NCBI GenBank assembly: GCA_947473355.1
Contig: CANJCQ010000002.1
Location: 59,436 to 123,435 of the forward strand
Origin: Sphingomonadaceae bacterium
GTDB lineage: Bacteria > Pseudomonadota > Alphaproteobacteria > Sphingomonadales > Sphingomonadaceae
Direction: 5' to 3'
Length of the DNA: 64,000 nucleotides
The notes below the pieces were generated by a model. The model did not search any database and was not told where the DNA came from. It worked only from the letters and a program-made list of their open reading frames with translations. Position numbers and translations under genes: made by a program. Position 1 is the stretch's first letter; each line of letters begins with the position of its first letter. Shown here in pieces: positions 17,198 to 25,589 of this stretch.

Positions 17198-18079
17198 CTA
17201 TTCGGCAGCTTCAAGGACGGGCTCGCCCCAGTGCGGATCGTCTTCGTTGCACAGCCGGTTGGTATCCGCCCAGAGCCCCGGTTCAGGAACCGGGGTAATG
17301 TTCAGCTCCTCGCGGATATCGGCGATCTGCCAGTCGACCATGGTCCGCCAATCGGCGAGCATCATGGGATAGGCCCAGTTCCGGCCCTGCTCTGCGCCGC
17401 GAAACTCGGCTTCGAGATTGAGCGCCATGGATTCCGGGTAGAACAGTCCGTCCTTCATGATCGTCTTGGCCTTCAGATAGGTCTGGATGCGATTGAAGAA
17501 GCTTGCGAGTTCAGGATGGAAGTATCGCATTTTGCTATGCATGTTGGCGGTCAGCAGAGCGACTTCTCCGCCGTGATTGGGGCCAAAGCCCGAGATGATA
17601 TGTTCGATATCGTGCGTCACTGCAGTCTGGCGAAGGTAGAAGGTCAGATCATTGACCACCTCGATTTCGCGGTAGAAGATATCAAGCTCATAGCCGCTGT
17701 TGACCATGAAATCGTGCAGAGCAGCCCCCAGCGTTCCGGGTGCGCAATCCTTGACCTGATCCTTTTTGAAATCGGCGAGCGCGCGATTTTCGCACCAGGC
17801 TCTGAAGCGCGGCAGGCGTGCCTTTTCTTCTTCGAACAGCTGCATGATCTGGCCAAAATCCTCCATCATGATGAGGAGTTGCGCAACCTCCGGGATGAAT
17901 GCGGTGTTGGGCAGGTCCGGGCCATTGCGGCGCAGCATTTCCTGCGCGACCAGCCGCCGGAGTTCCGCATTGTTCAGGTATTTCGAGGAACTGACCAGTA
18001 CCGAACTTTCGGTGGTGATCGTCTTGATTCCGCCGTTGAAGTACTCGCGTTCGCCCTCGCCAACCTTGATGTCCGTCAT
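17198..18079 (-). CDS. Coq4-fold protein B
   Basis: This 293-residue paralogue of the protein at 12754-13587 has the same H-D-x2-H-x11-E motif (H156, D157, H160, E172) and the ESSVLVSSSKYLNN block near the N-terminus. It is the middle gene of an operon: the D-aminoacylase-like gene ends 5 nt upstream and a SnoaL-like gene starts 17 nt downstream. Two diverged Coq4-like proteins within 5 kb point to a catabolic role for the fold rather than ubiquinone synthesis. The reaction is unknown. Confidence 0.75.
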   Translation of the reverse strand: MTDIKVGEGEREYFNGGIKTITTESSVLVSSSKYLNNAELRRLVAQEMLRRNGPDLPNTAFIPEVAQLLIMMEDFGQIMQLFEEEKARLPRFRAWCENRALADFKKDQVKDCAPGTLGAALHDFMVNSGYELDIFYREIEVVNDLTFYLRQTAVTHDIEHIISGFGPNHGGEVALLTANMHSKMRYFHPELASFFNRIQTYLKAKTIMKDGLFYPESMALNLEAEFRGAEQGRNWAYPMMLADWRTMVDWQIADIREELNITPVPEPGLWADTNRLCNEDDPHWGEPVLEAAE

Positions 18080-18084
18080 GTCAG

Positions 18085-19827
18085 TTACTCCGCTGCTTCA
18101 GCCACGAGGGCCTGTTCGTTGGCCGGGGAAAGGAACTGGCCCGGCTTTGCACCTGTGTAGGCACCGTTCTCAAAAGTCGGCACGCCGTTAACCAAAGTCA
18201 GGCGGGCAGGCATTGCCTTGCGCGTGAAGCGCCAGGTCGTGCCGCCCTTACCATCGGGCATATCCCAGGTTTTTTCCATCTGGCGGCGCTGAACCTCGTC
18301 GAAATTGAACACGCAGATGTCGCCGCGCTTGCCCGGCGCGATCACGCCGCGATCATGCAGGAAAAAGTGCTCGGCAATTTTGCCGGTCATCACATGGATG
18401 GCTTCTTCCAGCGACAGCGACTTTTCGTCGCGGACATATTGGGTGAGCAGCAGTGCATTCTCGCCGCCACCGCACAGCATCTGCAAGTGGGCCCCGGCGT
18501 CGGAGATATTGCCGACCGTCTTCGGGTCCCGCATCAGGGCTACGGTCAGGGCTTCATCCTTGGGGAAAGGAGCCATGTGCACCGTCGACATTGTCCCGTT
18601 CTCGAGAATCCAGTCGGCCATGGCATCGCTGCGGTGCTGGCCGCGGCTTTCGGCATATGCCAACAGAGTTCCGCCGATCGGGCCGGTTCCGTTCTCACTA
18701 TCCAGCAAATAGAGGTCTTGCGGGTTCTTGAGCGGAGAGTGATCCCAGGCTTGGGTATCCCAGCTTTCGCGGGCCCGCGCGCGCCATTCCGGATCACCCA
18801 GCAGGCGGCGCTTTTCGTCGGGCGTTTCGGCGAGCACGACTTCGTGCCAGACATAGTCGTTCGACTGCGCGAAAATCAGCGACTTGAACAGGCTGAGCGT
18901 CGAGCTGGGCGAAACGTGGGCATAGCCCGGCCAGACATCGATCCCTGCGTCGCGCATGGATTGGATGCTTTTCTGCATTTCAGGCAGGATGCCGGCCTGG
19001 AAGAACAGTGTCGGCACGCCGCCGGCGATCTGGACGCGGATCTTGCGACCCGTGAGAAGCTGTTCCAGACGCTTGAGGTTGGCCGGACCATTCATCCGCA
19101 TGAAGGTATCTACGATCACCTGGTAGCAAGTGTGCGGATAGCGATCCATGACATCGAACAGCGCCGTGAATTCAGCATCGTCGGCCAGCAGCGAGGGCAC
19201 TGGCCGGTCGTTGCCGTCGTGGTCATGCATATTGTCCGAAAGACCCAGTGCGCCGGCCGCAAGAGCATCATCGAGCAAATCGGCCATCACGGCAATTTCC
19301 TCAGGCGTGGCAGCGCGGTCCCACGCCTCAACACCCATCGCGGCAAGCCGCAAGGGGATGTGGCCGACGAAGCTGGCATAGTTCAGCGGCACCTTCAGGC
19401 GCTTTTCAAACGAGGTGCGATATTCCGACCAGGTGTTCCAGTCCCACGAGACGTGTTCCTTGAACGGCTGCAGCGGGATATCTTCGAAGAACGAAAAAAT
19501 CCCCATCACTTCGTCGCGGGCGGCCTGGCTTTTGTGCAATGGCGCCATCGAGAAACCGCAGTTACCAAGGATCATGGTCGTGGCGCCATAGCCGGGCAAC
19601 GGATCGAGATCGGGCTGCCACCACATGCTGGCGTCATAATGCGTGTGGCTTTCGATAAAGCCGGGTGAAACATGGCAGCCGCTGGCGTCGAACACCCGCT
19701 CGCCGCGCGGCTCGAGACCGGGGCCGACCTCGCTGATCATGCCGCTCGTAATACGCACGTCGGCGGCGAAGGGCTTTGCACCCGTGCCGTCCACAACTGT
19801 GCCGTTCCTGATAAGGATATCGCCCAT
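18085..19827 (-). CDS. D-aminoacylase-like amidohydrolase
   Basis: This is a 580-residue amidohydrolase of the N-acyl-D-amino-acid deacylase / dihydroorotase-like group. The start of the fold (RNGTVVDGTG), SPGFIESHTHYD (metal ligands H-x-H) and NISDAGAH near the end of the barrel are visible. I chose the ATG at 19827 with GGGAG upstream; the frame extends 25 codons further. Known members cleave N-acyl bonds, but the catabolic context and the distance from characterised enzymes leave the substrate open. It begins an operon with a Coq4-like and a SnoaL-like gene and is divergent from an HTH regulator. Confidence 0.8.
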   Translation of the reverse strand: MGDILIRNGTVVDGTGAKPFAADVRITSGMISEVGPGLEPRGERVFDASGCHVSPGFIESHTHYDASMWWQPDLDPLPGYGATTMILGNCGFSMAPLHKSQAARDEVMGIFSFFEDIPLQPFKEHVSWDWNTWSEYRTSFEKRLKVPLNYASFVGHIPLRLAAMGVEAWDRAATPEEIAVMADLLDDALAAGALGLSDNMHDHDGNDRPVPSLLADDAEFTALFDVMDRYPHTCYQVIVDTFMRMNGPANLKRLEQLLTGRKIRVQIAGGVPTLFFQAGILPEMQKSIQSMRDAGIDVWPGYAHVSPSSTLSLFKSLIFAQSNDYVWHEVVLAETPDEKRRLLGDPEWRARARESWDTQAWDHSPLKNPQDLYLLDSENGTGPIGGTLLAYAESRGQHRSDAMADWILENGTMSTVHMAPFPKDEALTVALMRDPKTVGNISDAGAHLQMLCGGGENALLLTQYVRDEKSLSLEEAIHVMTGKIAEHFFLHDRGVIAPGKRGDICVFNFDEVQRRQMEKTWDMPDGKGGTTWRFTRKAMPARLTLVNGVPTFENGAYTGAKPGQFLSPANEQALVAEAAE

Positions 19828-19906
19828 CACATACTCCCGCTCTTCCAGTTCGATGACCCAAGCTAATCCCAAGTCTCGCCTGACGGGAATCAGTGCTTGC
19901 AAAAAA

Positions 19907-19921
19907 GATCAGAAAGTGATC
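19907..19921. promoter_or_regulatory. Palindrome between regulator and D-aminoacylase-like operon
   Basis: GATCA-GAAAG-TGATC is a perfect 5-bp inverted repeat with A/T-rich flanks that extend the symmetry (AAAGATCA and TGATCCTT). It lies between divergent genes, just before the probable start of the HTH regulator. It could be that regulator's own binding site. It is not related to the TTGCGT-N20 element. Confidence 0.4.
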
Positions 19922-19935
19922 CTTATTGTATCGCA

Positions 19936-20670
19936 ATGCGACACTCGGGGGACAGCGCAGCACTCATCGCCACACTGCGGCAGCAGTTGCGGCTGCAAGG
20001 CTGGACGGCGCGGCGCATTGCCGGGCATTTCGCAATTGGTGAAGCGACAGCCAAGCGCTGGCTGGCGGGCAAGGGACTGGCGCTGGACAAGCTTGATGCG
20101 CTCGCCGGGCTTTGCGGCCTGACTCTCGCCGAGCTCGCCCGGGAGACCGAGCGACCGATGCCGGGACTGGCGCAAGAGCTCACCCTGGCACAGGAAAAGG
20201 CACTATCCGCCGACATCTTCATTGCCTTTCTGTTCATGACGATACTCGGCGGCAACAGTCCCGAGGAAATTGCTCGAGACTTCAGCGTTCCTGCCCACGA
20301 CATGGATGCGGCGCTGATGCGGCTTGAGCGACTTGCCTTGATCGATCGCCTGCCAGGCGGCAGGGTGCGTCCGCTGATCGACCGCGCGATTGTCTGGCGC
20401 AAGACGCCAATGCGAGCCCTGTTCGAAACCTACATGAAGCCGCAGTTCCTGACGATGGACTTCGTTGGCGAGCAAGCCGTCTATGCTTGTGAGGTGATGA
20501 AACTGTCGGAGCAGGGAGCCGCCATGCTTGCTGAAGCAATCGAAAAGCACCGCCGGGATGTTCAAGCATTGGCTGAGCAAGACCGCGAGATCACGCATCT
20601 TCCGCGCAAGTGGTACGGGATGCTCTGTGCTGCCCGGCCGCTGGATATGACCCAGTTGGATCGGAGCTAG
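19936..20670 (+). CDS. XRE-type helix-turn-helix transcriptional regulator
   Basis: This protein of about 244 residues has an N-terminal helix-turn-helix (ARRIAGHFAIGEATAKRWLAG) followed by LAGLCGLTLAELA, as in XRE-type DNA-binding domains. The remaining 170 residues are helical and of no family I recognise, possibly a ligand-binding or dimerisation domain. The ATG at 19936 is my choice; a TTG at 19897 would add 13 residues and would overlap the divergent frame. It is the only clear regulator in the island, and so the first candidate for controlling the neighbouring catabolic operons. Confidence 0.7.
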   Translation: MRHSGDSAALIATLRQQLRLQGWTARRIAGHFAIGEATAKRWLAGKGLALDKLDALAGLCGLTLAELARETERPMPGLAQELTLAQEKALSADIFIAFLFMTILGGNSPEEIARDFSVPAHDMDAALMRLERLALIDRLPGGRVRPLIDRAIVWRKTPMRALFETYMKPQFLTMDFVGEQAVYACEVMKLSEQGAAMLAEAIEKHRRDVQALAEQDREITHLPRKWYGMLCAARPLDMTQLDRS

Positions 20671-20718
20671 AACATCGCCCTGATGATCTGACTCAAATTC
20701 CCTATACCAGACGGGATT

Positions 20719-21051
20719 CTATATGCCCGGCTGGTCGACTGGCACTCCCACAACCAGCCCGTCCAGCGCTTCGCTCAGCTGGATCTGGCAGGAGAGGCGG
20801 CTGGTCGGCCGTATCTCGACGCCTTCGAGCGCATCCAGCATATCCTGCTCATCTTTGCTTGCCGGGCCGACACGTTCGCTCCACTCCGGCGCGATGTAGC
20901 AGTGACATGTGCCGCATTGCATCACGCCGCCGCATAAAGCGTCTATGCCATCGACGAGATTGCCGACGGCGAGATGCATCACGGTCATGCCTTCAAAATT
21001 CACGCAGGTGCGCGGCGTCCCGTCGGGCTGGATGTAAGTTACTTTCGCCAT
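20719..21051 (-). CDS. [2Fe-2S] ferredoxin, adrenodoxin/putidaredoxin type
   Basis: This 110-residue ferredoxin has the cluster ligands C40-x5-C46-x2-C49 and C88, the pattern of the adrenodoxin-type group that serves bacterial P450s. It starts 15 nt after the P450 stop codon, so it is very likely the electron donor to that enzyme. It could also serve the Rieske oxygenases. No ferredoxin reductase is encoded in the window, so one must be supplied from elsewhere. Confidence 0.92.
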   Translation of the reverse strand: MAKVTYIQPDGTPRTCVNFEGMTVMHLAVGNLVDGIDALCGGVMQCGTCHCYIAPEWSERVGPASKDEQDMLDALEGVEIRPTSRLSCQIQLSEALDGLVVGVPVDQPGI

Positions 21052-21066
21052 CGGATCGGACCTGTA

Positions 21067-22467
21067 TCAGACGTGGGCCGGGCAGCCGGCGGCCTTGGCG
21101 AGCGCGGCAATATCGGCGCCAGCTTCCTGCCCGCGTGCGCGTTTGGTGTAGCGCACACGGCAGGGCTGGGCCGGCCAATAGGTGCTGGCACCGGCGATGG
21201 GCTTGACCTCGTCGAGCAGTTCCATGTCATAATTCTGGAGCAGCACGGCGACGAGCACCTTCATTTCCATCCGCGCGAAATTGACGCCGGCGCAGCGGTG
21301 CATTCCGCCGCCGAAGCCGATCAGGCTGTTGGATTCAATCTGCGCGTCCGGGTTCTCGGCATTGAAGCGTTCAGGGTTGAAGCGGTCAGGCTCGACGAAA
21401 GTTTCTGTCATGCGCTGGCTGACCGAAGGTGCCAGCAGGACGAATTCTCCCTTGCGGATGCGATAGCCCTCGCGCTCGATATCCACATTGGCCTTGCGCG
21501 AAATGATAAAGGCTACCGGGTGGAGCCGTTCGGTCTCGCGCAGCGACAGGTCCATCTTTTGCATGGCGACTGCCTGCTCCCAACTCATGTCCGCGCCATC
21601 GCTTCCGCCAAGCAATGTTGCCAGCTCCGCGCGTATCACGCCGAGAAAGGCGGGGTTTTCGAGCAGGTCAGCCATCGCCCAGCTGACTTGGCCGGTGGTG
21701 GTTTCATGCCCGGCCCAGACCAGCAGCAGAATCAGGTGGCGGATGATCTCGTCCGGAACAGGCGTGCCATCAGGGTATTTCGTTTCGATCATACCCTGAA
21801 AGAAATCGGGCTCGGCCAGCGGCTCGGCGCGGCGCTTTACGATCCAGCTTTGCAGGATCGCATGGAGCTTCTTCTTCGCGCGCTGGCTGCGAAGCATCTT
21901 TGGAGTCGGCCACCACAAGGGCAGGACGAATTCCATCCCGCCGGAAAAGTCACGGAACAGTTCGAAAAACTCGTGGCCGAGTTTTTCATGGAATTCGCGG
22001 CCCATGAAACTGTGCGCGGCAATATCCATAACCACCGGGCCGAGTGTCTGGATCAGATCAAATTCGCCCTCATCGCCGAGCCGTTCGACAAGGCCAATCG
22101 ACTCCTCTGCCATGATCCCGACATACTGCTTCATCGATGCCGCCTTGAAGCGCGGCATGATGATGGCCCGCTGTTTCAGATATTCTTCCATCTCGGCAAA
22201 GGAATAGAAATCCGGCGAGAACATTTTGAGGAAGAAGGGCATCGATTCGCGGATCGACAGCAGCTTGTCGGTTTCCTCGAAGAAAAACTTGTTGTGCTCC
22301 GGCCCGAGCATGACGTTCATGCGTCTGCCCATGATGCTGAACGAGAACAGGCGCCCCTTGGTCTTGTATCCGCGTTTCAACACTGCGACGGGGTCGCGAA
22401 AGAACTCCAGCAGATGGCCCACCAGCGGAGCCGCCCCGTCAAGCATGGGTAGCGTTGCGGTAGTCAT
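21067..22467 (-). CDS. Cytochrome P450, CYP51-like
   Basis: This 466-residue P450 has the I-helix oxygen-binding AGHETT, the K-helix ETERLHP (E-x2-R), and the haem-binding FGGGMHRCAG with the thiolate ligand at C392. Overall spacing and the region around SISRK/ANVDIEREGYRIRKG resemble the CYP51 (sterol 14-alpha-demethylase) group rather than camphor-type P450s. It should hydroxylate or demethylate a sterol- or terpene-like molecule. Its ferredoxin follows in the same operon. A perfect palindrome lies in its 5' leader, so it may be individually regulated. Confidence 0.9.
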   Translation of the reverse strand: MTTATLPMLDGAAPLVGHLLEFFRDPVAVLKRGYKTKGRLFSFSIMGRRMNVMLGPEHNKFFFEETDKLLSIRESMPFFLKMFSPDFYSFAEMEEYLKQRAIIMPRFKAASMKQYVGIMAEESIGLVERLGDEGEFDLIQTLGPVVMDIAAHSFMGREFHEKLGHEFFELFRDFSGGMEFVLPLWWPTPKMLRSQRAKKKLHAILQSWIVKRRAEPLAEPDFFQGMIETKYPDGTPVPDEIIRHLILLLVWAGHETTTGQVSWAMADLLENPAFLGVIRAELATLLGGSDGADMSWEQAVAMQKMDLSLRETERLHPVAFIISRKANVDIEREGYRIRKGEFVLLAPSVSQRMTETFVEPDRFNPERFNAENPDAQIESNSLIGFGGGMHRCAGVNFARMEMKVLVAVLLQNYDMELLDEVKPIAGASTYWPAQPCRVRYTKRARGQEAGADIAALAKAAGCPAHV

Positions 22468-22485
22468 GGCTCAGTCTCCCGTCTG

Positions 22486-22503
22486 CAGGTGTTACGACAC
22501 CTG
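22486..22503. promoter_or_regulatory. Perfect palindrome in the P450 leader
   Basis: CAGGTGT-TACG-ACACCTG is a perfect 7-bp inverted repeat, 18 bp in total, starting 19 nt upstream of the P450 start codon. Its length and symmetry suit a TetR- or LacI-size operator; it could also fold as a hairpin in the mRNA leader. The same sequence was not seen elsewhere in the window. Confidence 0.45.
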
Positions 22504-22548
22504 GAATCCACAGTGCACAGGGTATGCTAGACTGATTTCCTGTCCACT

Positions 22549-22568
22549 TTTACGCATAGACTATGCAT
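22549..22568 (-). promoter_or_regulatory. Palindromic element TGCATAG-N-CTATGCG upstream of the P450
   Basis: GCATAG-A-CTATGC (22554-22566) is a perfect inverted repeat. Read towards the P450 it ends in ATGCGTAA, and a similar arrangement (TGCATA ... ATGCGTAA) lies upstream of the Rieske gene at 27014. It may be a second shared control site. Confidence 0.35.
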
Positions 22569-22682
22569 CACTATTCGATCCATAAGACATCATTAAGTGA
22601 TCTGTGAACTTAGCGAGCCTTTTCGGATGTGCGGTCAGCGCGGCATAGAGGCCAAACGAGTTGATTTATTGGAGTCACAGCG

Positions 22683-23099
22683 ATGAAGCGATTTGCCCTG
22701 GCGATTTTCAGCATTTCTCTGTTTGCTGCAAGTCCGGCAGCGGCCACGCCGGCCAGCCCAGCCGGGGAGTGGATCACGGGCGGCGGACAATCAATAGTCC
22801 GATTCAGTCCGTGCGGAGCCGGCTGGTGCGGCCAGATCGACCGGGTTTTGCGGCCCGAGCCCGGCGCGCCAGCCCGCGACGTAAACAATCCCGAACCCGG
22901 TCTGCGCTCGCGCACAATCCAGGGCATGCGGATCATTGAGTTGAACCGAGTTGCGGGAGATCGCTGGAAGGGCACGATTTACGATCCACGTTCCGGCAAG
23001 ACCTATACAGCGCAGGTGCGGCGACTTGTTGGCAACCAGCTCGAAGTGCAGGGCTGCCTTGCGATCTTCTGCAGGACGCTGCGCTGGGCAGCACCCTGA
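22683..23099 (+). CDS. Secreted DUF2147-like protein
   Basis: This 138-residue protein has a signal peptide (MKRFALAIFSISLFAASPAAA) and a small beta-rich domain with the WKG-x-IYDP pattern and GCLAIFCRT near the end, typical of DUF2147. Members are secreted proteins of unknown function. It is a single gene between the P450 operon and the EthD gene, and a link to catabolism is not evident. Confidence 0.7.
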   Translation: MKRFALAIFSISLFAASPAAATPASPAGEWITGGGQSIVRFSPCGAGWCGQIDRVLRPEPGAPARDVNNPEPGLRSRTIQGMRIIELNRVAGDRWKGTIYDPRSGKTYTAQVRRLVGNQLEVQGCLAIFCRTLRWAAP

Positions 23100-23135
23100 A
23101 ACAGGACCCCGCTCAGACACCAGACCTTCTACGCC

Positions 23136-23852
23136 CTATTTTGCTTGCCCGGCAAAGTTGAACTGGCTTGTCGGCAAGATGTCTATTCTGGCGAAATCGA
23201 TAAAGGCGGCGCAGCTTTCCATCATCGCCGCCTGATTTGCTTCGAGCCGGGCCTTGTCGCCGACCGCATCGAAAAACGCGGCAGGCTCTGCCATCGCGGC
23301 GTCAGGAAAGCATTCTTCGACAAAGGCATCGTAGGCAGGCGCGTCATCAGTGAGCGGGCGCACGATCAGGTTCTGAACATATTCAAAGTTGGATTGGGTA
23401 TCTATGGCAACACGGGTGTGATGGGTCAGCCAGTGCGCCAGTGCTGCCTTGCGCGGGATGTCGCGGCGGAAAGAGACAAAGCTCGCCTGTGACCAGCCTT
23501 GGGTACGTTGTCCAGCACTGCTCGGATCGGCAAGATTGGCGATGATCGTCGATTCGGTGACGAGCCAGGCTGCAAAGTGATCGCAATGCCTGGCAATTGC
23601 GGCATCGGTAGGCCCGCGAAACAAGGCATTAGCGGAGGGTAGCCAGAACTGGACGACGGCATCCTGCTGCGGCGTCTGCCATCGCTGGATCAAACCCTCG
23701 GCAGAGGCCACAGCATCGTCTCGCAGATTGATCCTGATTGTGCTGGCTCCGGCTTCTTCCAAAGCGCCCGGCAAGGCAGCCAGCAGCCTTGCGTTGAATG
23801 CGGCGATGGCCTCGCCGCCGTGCCGCCAGAGCGCGTAGACAACCTTTTCCAT
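23136..23852 (-). CDS. EthD-domain protein
   Basis: This protein of about 238 residues resembles the EthD/dimeric alpha-beta barrel group, with an N-terminal MEKVVYALWRH strand and a QASFVSFRRD segment. EthD proteins occur beside P450 or oxygenase genes, and their role is poorly known. I chose the ATG at 23852, which fits the family start; an ATG at 23888 would overlap the upstream SDR. It is last in the - strand operon of a sulfotransferase and two SDRs. Confidence 0.65.
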   Translation of the reverse strand: MEKVVYALWRHGGEAIAAFNARLLAALPGALEEAGASTIRINLRDDAVASAEGLIQRWQTPQQDAVVQFWLPSANALFRGPTDAAIARHCDHFAAWLVTESTIIANLADPSSAGQRTQGWSQASFVSFRRDIPRKAALAHWLTHHTRVAIDTQSNFEYVQNLIVRPLTDDAPAYDAFVEECFPDAAMAEPAAFFDAVGDKARLEANQAAMMESCAAFIDFARIDILPTSQFNFAGQAK

Positions 23853-23862
23853 GGTCTGCGGT

Positions 23863-24624
23863 TCAGTCGAAGTTCGCCTGCCCGCCATCGAGCGGGATGG
23901 TTGCCCCGGTAAGGTAGCTCATATCCGGCCCGCATAACGCGACGATTGCCCGGCCGATGTCTTCTTCGAGTTTGCCGATGCGGCCCAGCGGGATAGTCCG
24001 GAAAAATGCTTCGGCTTCGTCCGGGTTGTTCTCGATCCACCATTTTAGCCCGGGCGATTCGGCATGCGGCGCAATGGTCAGCACGCGGATGCCCTCGCGC
24101 CCCCATTCGGCCGCTGCCGCGCGTGTCAGGACACGTGTCGCCTGTTTGACTGCGCCATAGGCGCCGTAGCCCGCCATATCCCAGCGCACCCCCGCCGAAG
24201 AGGCGAGGTTGAACATGGTGCCGCCACCGCACGCGGCCATGTGCGGCCGGGCATGCTTCATCAGCCGGAATGAGGCCAGAGGCCCGGATTCGAACCCCGC
24301 AAGAAATGCTTCATCGGTAACATCATCAAGCCTGCCGAGCGGAACTTCCTGAGCATTGTTGACCAGCACGTCGATTCCGCCGAGCTGGGCCACAGTCGCC
24401 TCGACAATTGCTGCAAGGTCAGCAGCCGATTTTACGTCACACGAAAGCGCAATCGCCTTTCCGCCGCGCTCACGGATCTTAGCCGCCGTTGCTTCAACCT
24501 TTTCGAGCGTGCGTCCGGCCAGCGCGACAGCGGCACCCGCTGCAGCAGAGGCCAGCGCGATTCCCTGGCCGACCCCTTGCCCCGCGCCCGTTATCAATGC
24601 GACTTTGCCAGTCAGGTCAGTCAT
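23863..24624 (-). CDS. Short-chain dehydrogenase/reductase
   Basis: This is a 253-residue SDR with TGAGQGVG, NNAQEV in place of NNAG, and YGAVK as the catalytic pair. The ATG at 24624 has a GAGGAG site upstream, so the longer frame is discarded. It is third in the sulfotransferase-SDR-SDR-EthD operon. It probably oxidises or reduces a hydroxyl/keto group on an island intermediate. Confidence 0.87.
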   Translation of the reverse strand: MTDLTGKVALITGAGQGVGQGIALASAAAGAAVALAGRTLEKVEATAAKIRERGGKAIALSCDVKSAADLAAIVEATVAQLGGIDVLVNNAQEVPLGRLDDVTDEAFLAGFESGPLASFRLMKHARPHMAACGGGTMFNLASSAGVRWDMAGYGAYGAVKQATRVLTRAAAAEWGREGIRVLTIAPHAESPGLKWWIENNPDEAEAFFRTIPLGRIGKLEEDIGRAIVALCGPDMSYLTGATIPLDGGQANFD

Positions 24625-24723
24625 CAGATTCTCCTCATTTTGATGGAATTTCATCTCGCATCTTTCCCTGCCCAGGCCGCAAAATGGCTTTCCGGCCATG
24701 CGGCCTTCCCTGGAGGGGCTGCT

Positions 24724-25578
24724 TCAGTAGCCGAGCAGCTCGCGCGTTTCCGGGCGCAGCGGCGGGTCGGTCTGATCCTGAAAGTAGGCAATGCGTCCAG
24801 CAACCATTTGCTTCGTGGTTTCCGGGTGGGTCGAGACCCAGAAGCGACCTGCTGCCACGCCTTCAAGGATGATCCGCCCCGCCTCATCGGCATCCATGCC
24901 GTGGTTCTGCATCATGGCGCTCATCGTTTGGCGATGGTGGGCAGCATCGGCAGGTTCGTCCTTGCGATCATTCTCCGCGAAAATCGCCGTTTTGACATAG
25001 CCGGGGATCACCGATGAAAGGTGGATCGGCGCCTGCGCAAGTTGGAGTTCGAGGAACAGGTTTTCACTGAACGACTGCACTGCATGTTTGGTCACCAGAT
25101 AGGCGGCCTGCGTCGGCATGATCCCGAAAGCGCCGATTGAAGCGAGGTTGGCGATCCAGCATTCCTCGCCGCTTGCCAGCATGCGGGGCACGAAAGCCCG
25201 CACGCCGTGGACGACCCCGTGCACGTTTATGTTCAGCGTCGCCTCCCAGCGCTCGGCGGGGATTTCCCAGCTGAACCCGAGCGTTTCGATGCCCGCATTG
25301 TTCACCAGCAGGCGCACCTTCCCATACTTGTCAAAAACCAGATCGGCGAGCCGGTCCAGTTCAGCATGCTTCGAGACATCCACCACGATCGCCTCGGCCT
25401 TGCCACCTGCCGCAACAATCTCGGCGGCCACCCTGGCGGCACTTGCCTGATCGATATCGGCGACCACGACGGTCATTCCCAGAAAGCCTGCCCGCCGGGC
25501 AATTCCTGCACCGATACCAGAGCCGGCGCCGGTGATCACAGCTACACCGCCAGCGAGCTTTGCTTCATCGTGTGTCAT
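24724..25578 (-). CDS. Short-chain dehydrogenase/reductase
   Basis: This 284-residue SDR has TGAGSGIGAG, NNAG, and YLVTK. The ATG at 25578 lies 11 nt past the sulfotransferase stop and gives a normal-length N-terminus. The C-terminal extension (about 30 residues beyond the SDR core, PLRPETRELLGY) resembles some short SDRs that act on large hydrophobic alcohols. It is in the operon with the sulfotransferase. Confidence 0.85.
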   Translation of the reverse strand: MTHDEAKLAGGVAVITGAGSGIGAGIARRAGFLGMTVVVADIDQASAARVAAEIVAAGGKAEAIVVDVSKHAELDRLADLVFDKYGKVRLLVNNAGIETLGFSWEIPAERWEATLNINVHGVVHGVRAFVPRMLASGEECWIANLASIGAFGIMPTQAAYLVTKHAVQSFSENLFLELQLAQAPIHLSSVIPGYVKTAIFAENDRKDEPADAAHHRQTMSAMMQNHGMDADEAGRIILEGVAAGRFWVSTHPETTKQMVAGRIAYFQDQTDPPLRPETRELLGY

Positions 25579-25589
25579 CAGGTTCAGCC

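Noticed and set aside
18355..19668. 437-residue + strand frame inside the D-aminoacylase-like gene
   Set aside because: The amidohydrolase metal motifs lie on the - strand; this is a shadow frame.
20974..22452. 492-residue + strand open frame across the P450
   Set aside because: The P450 motifs on the - strand are complete; the antisense product is histidine- and arginine-rich with no domain.
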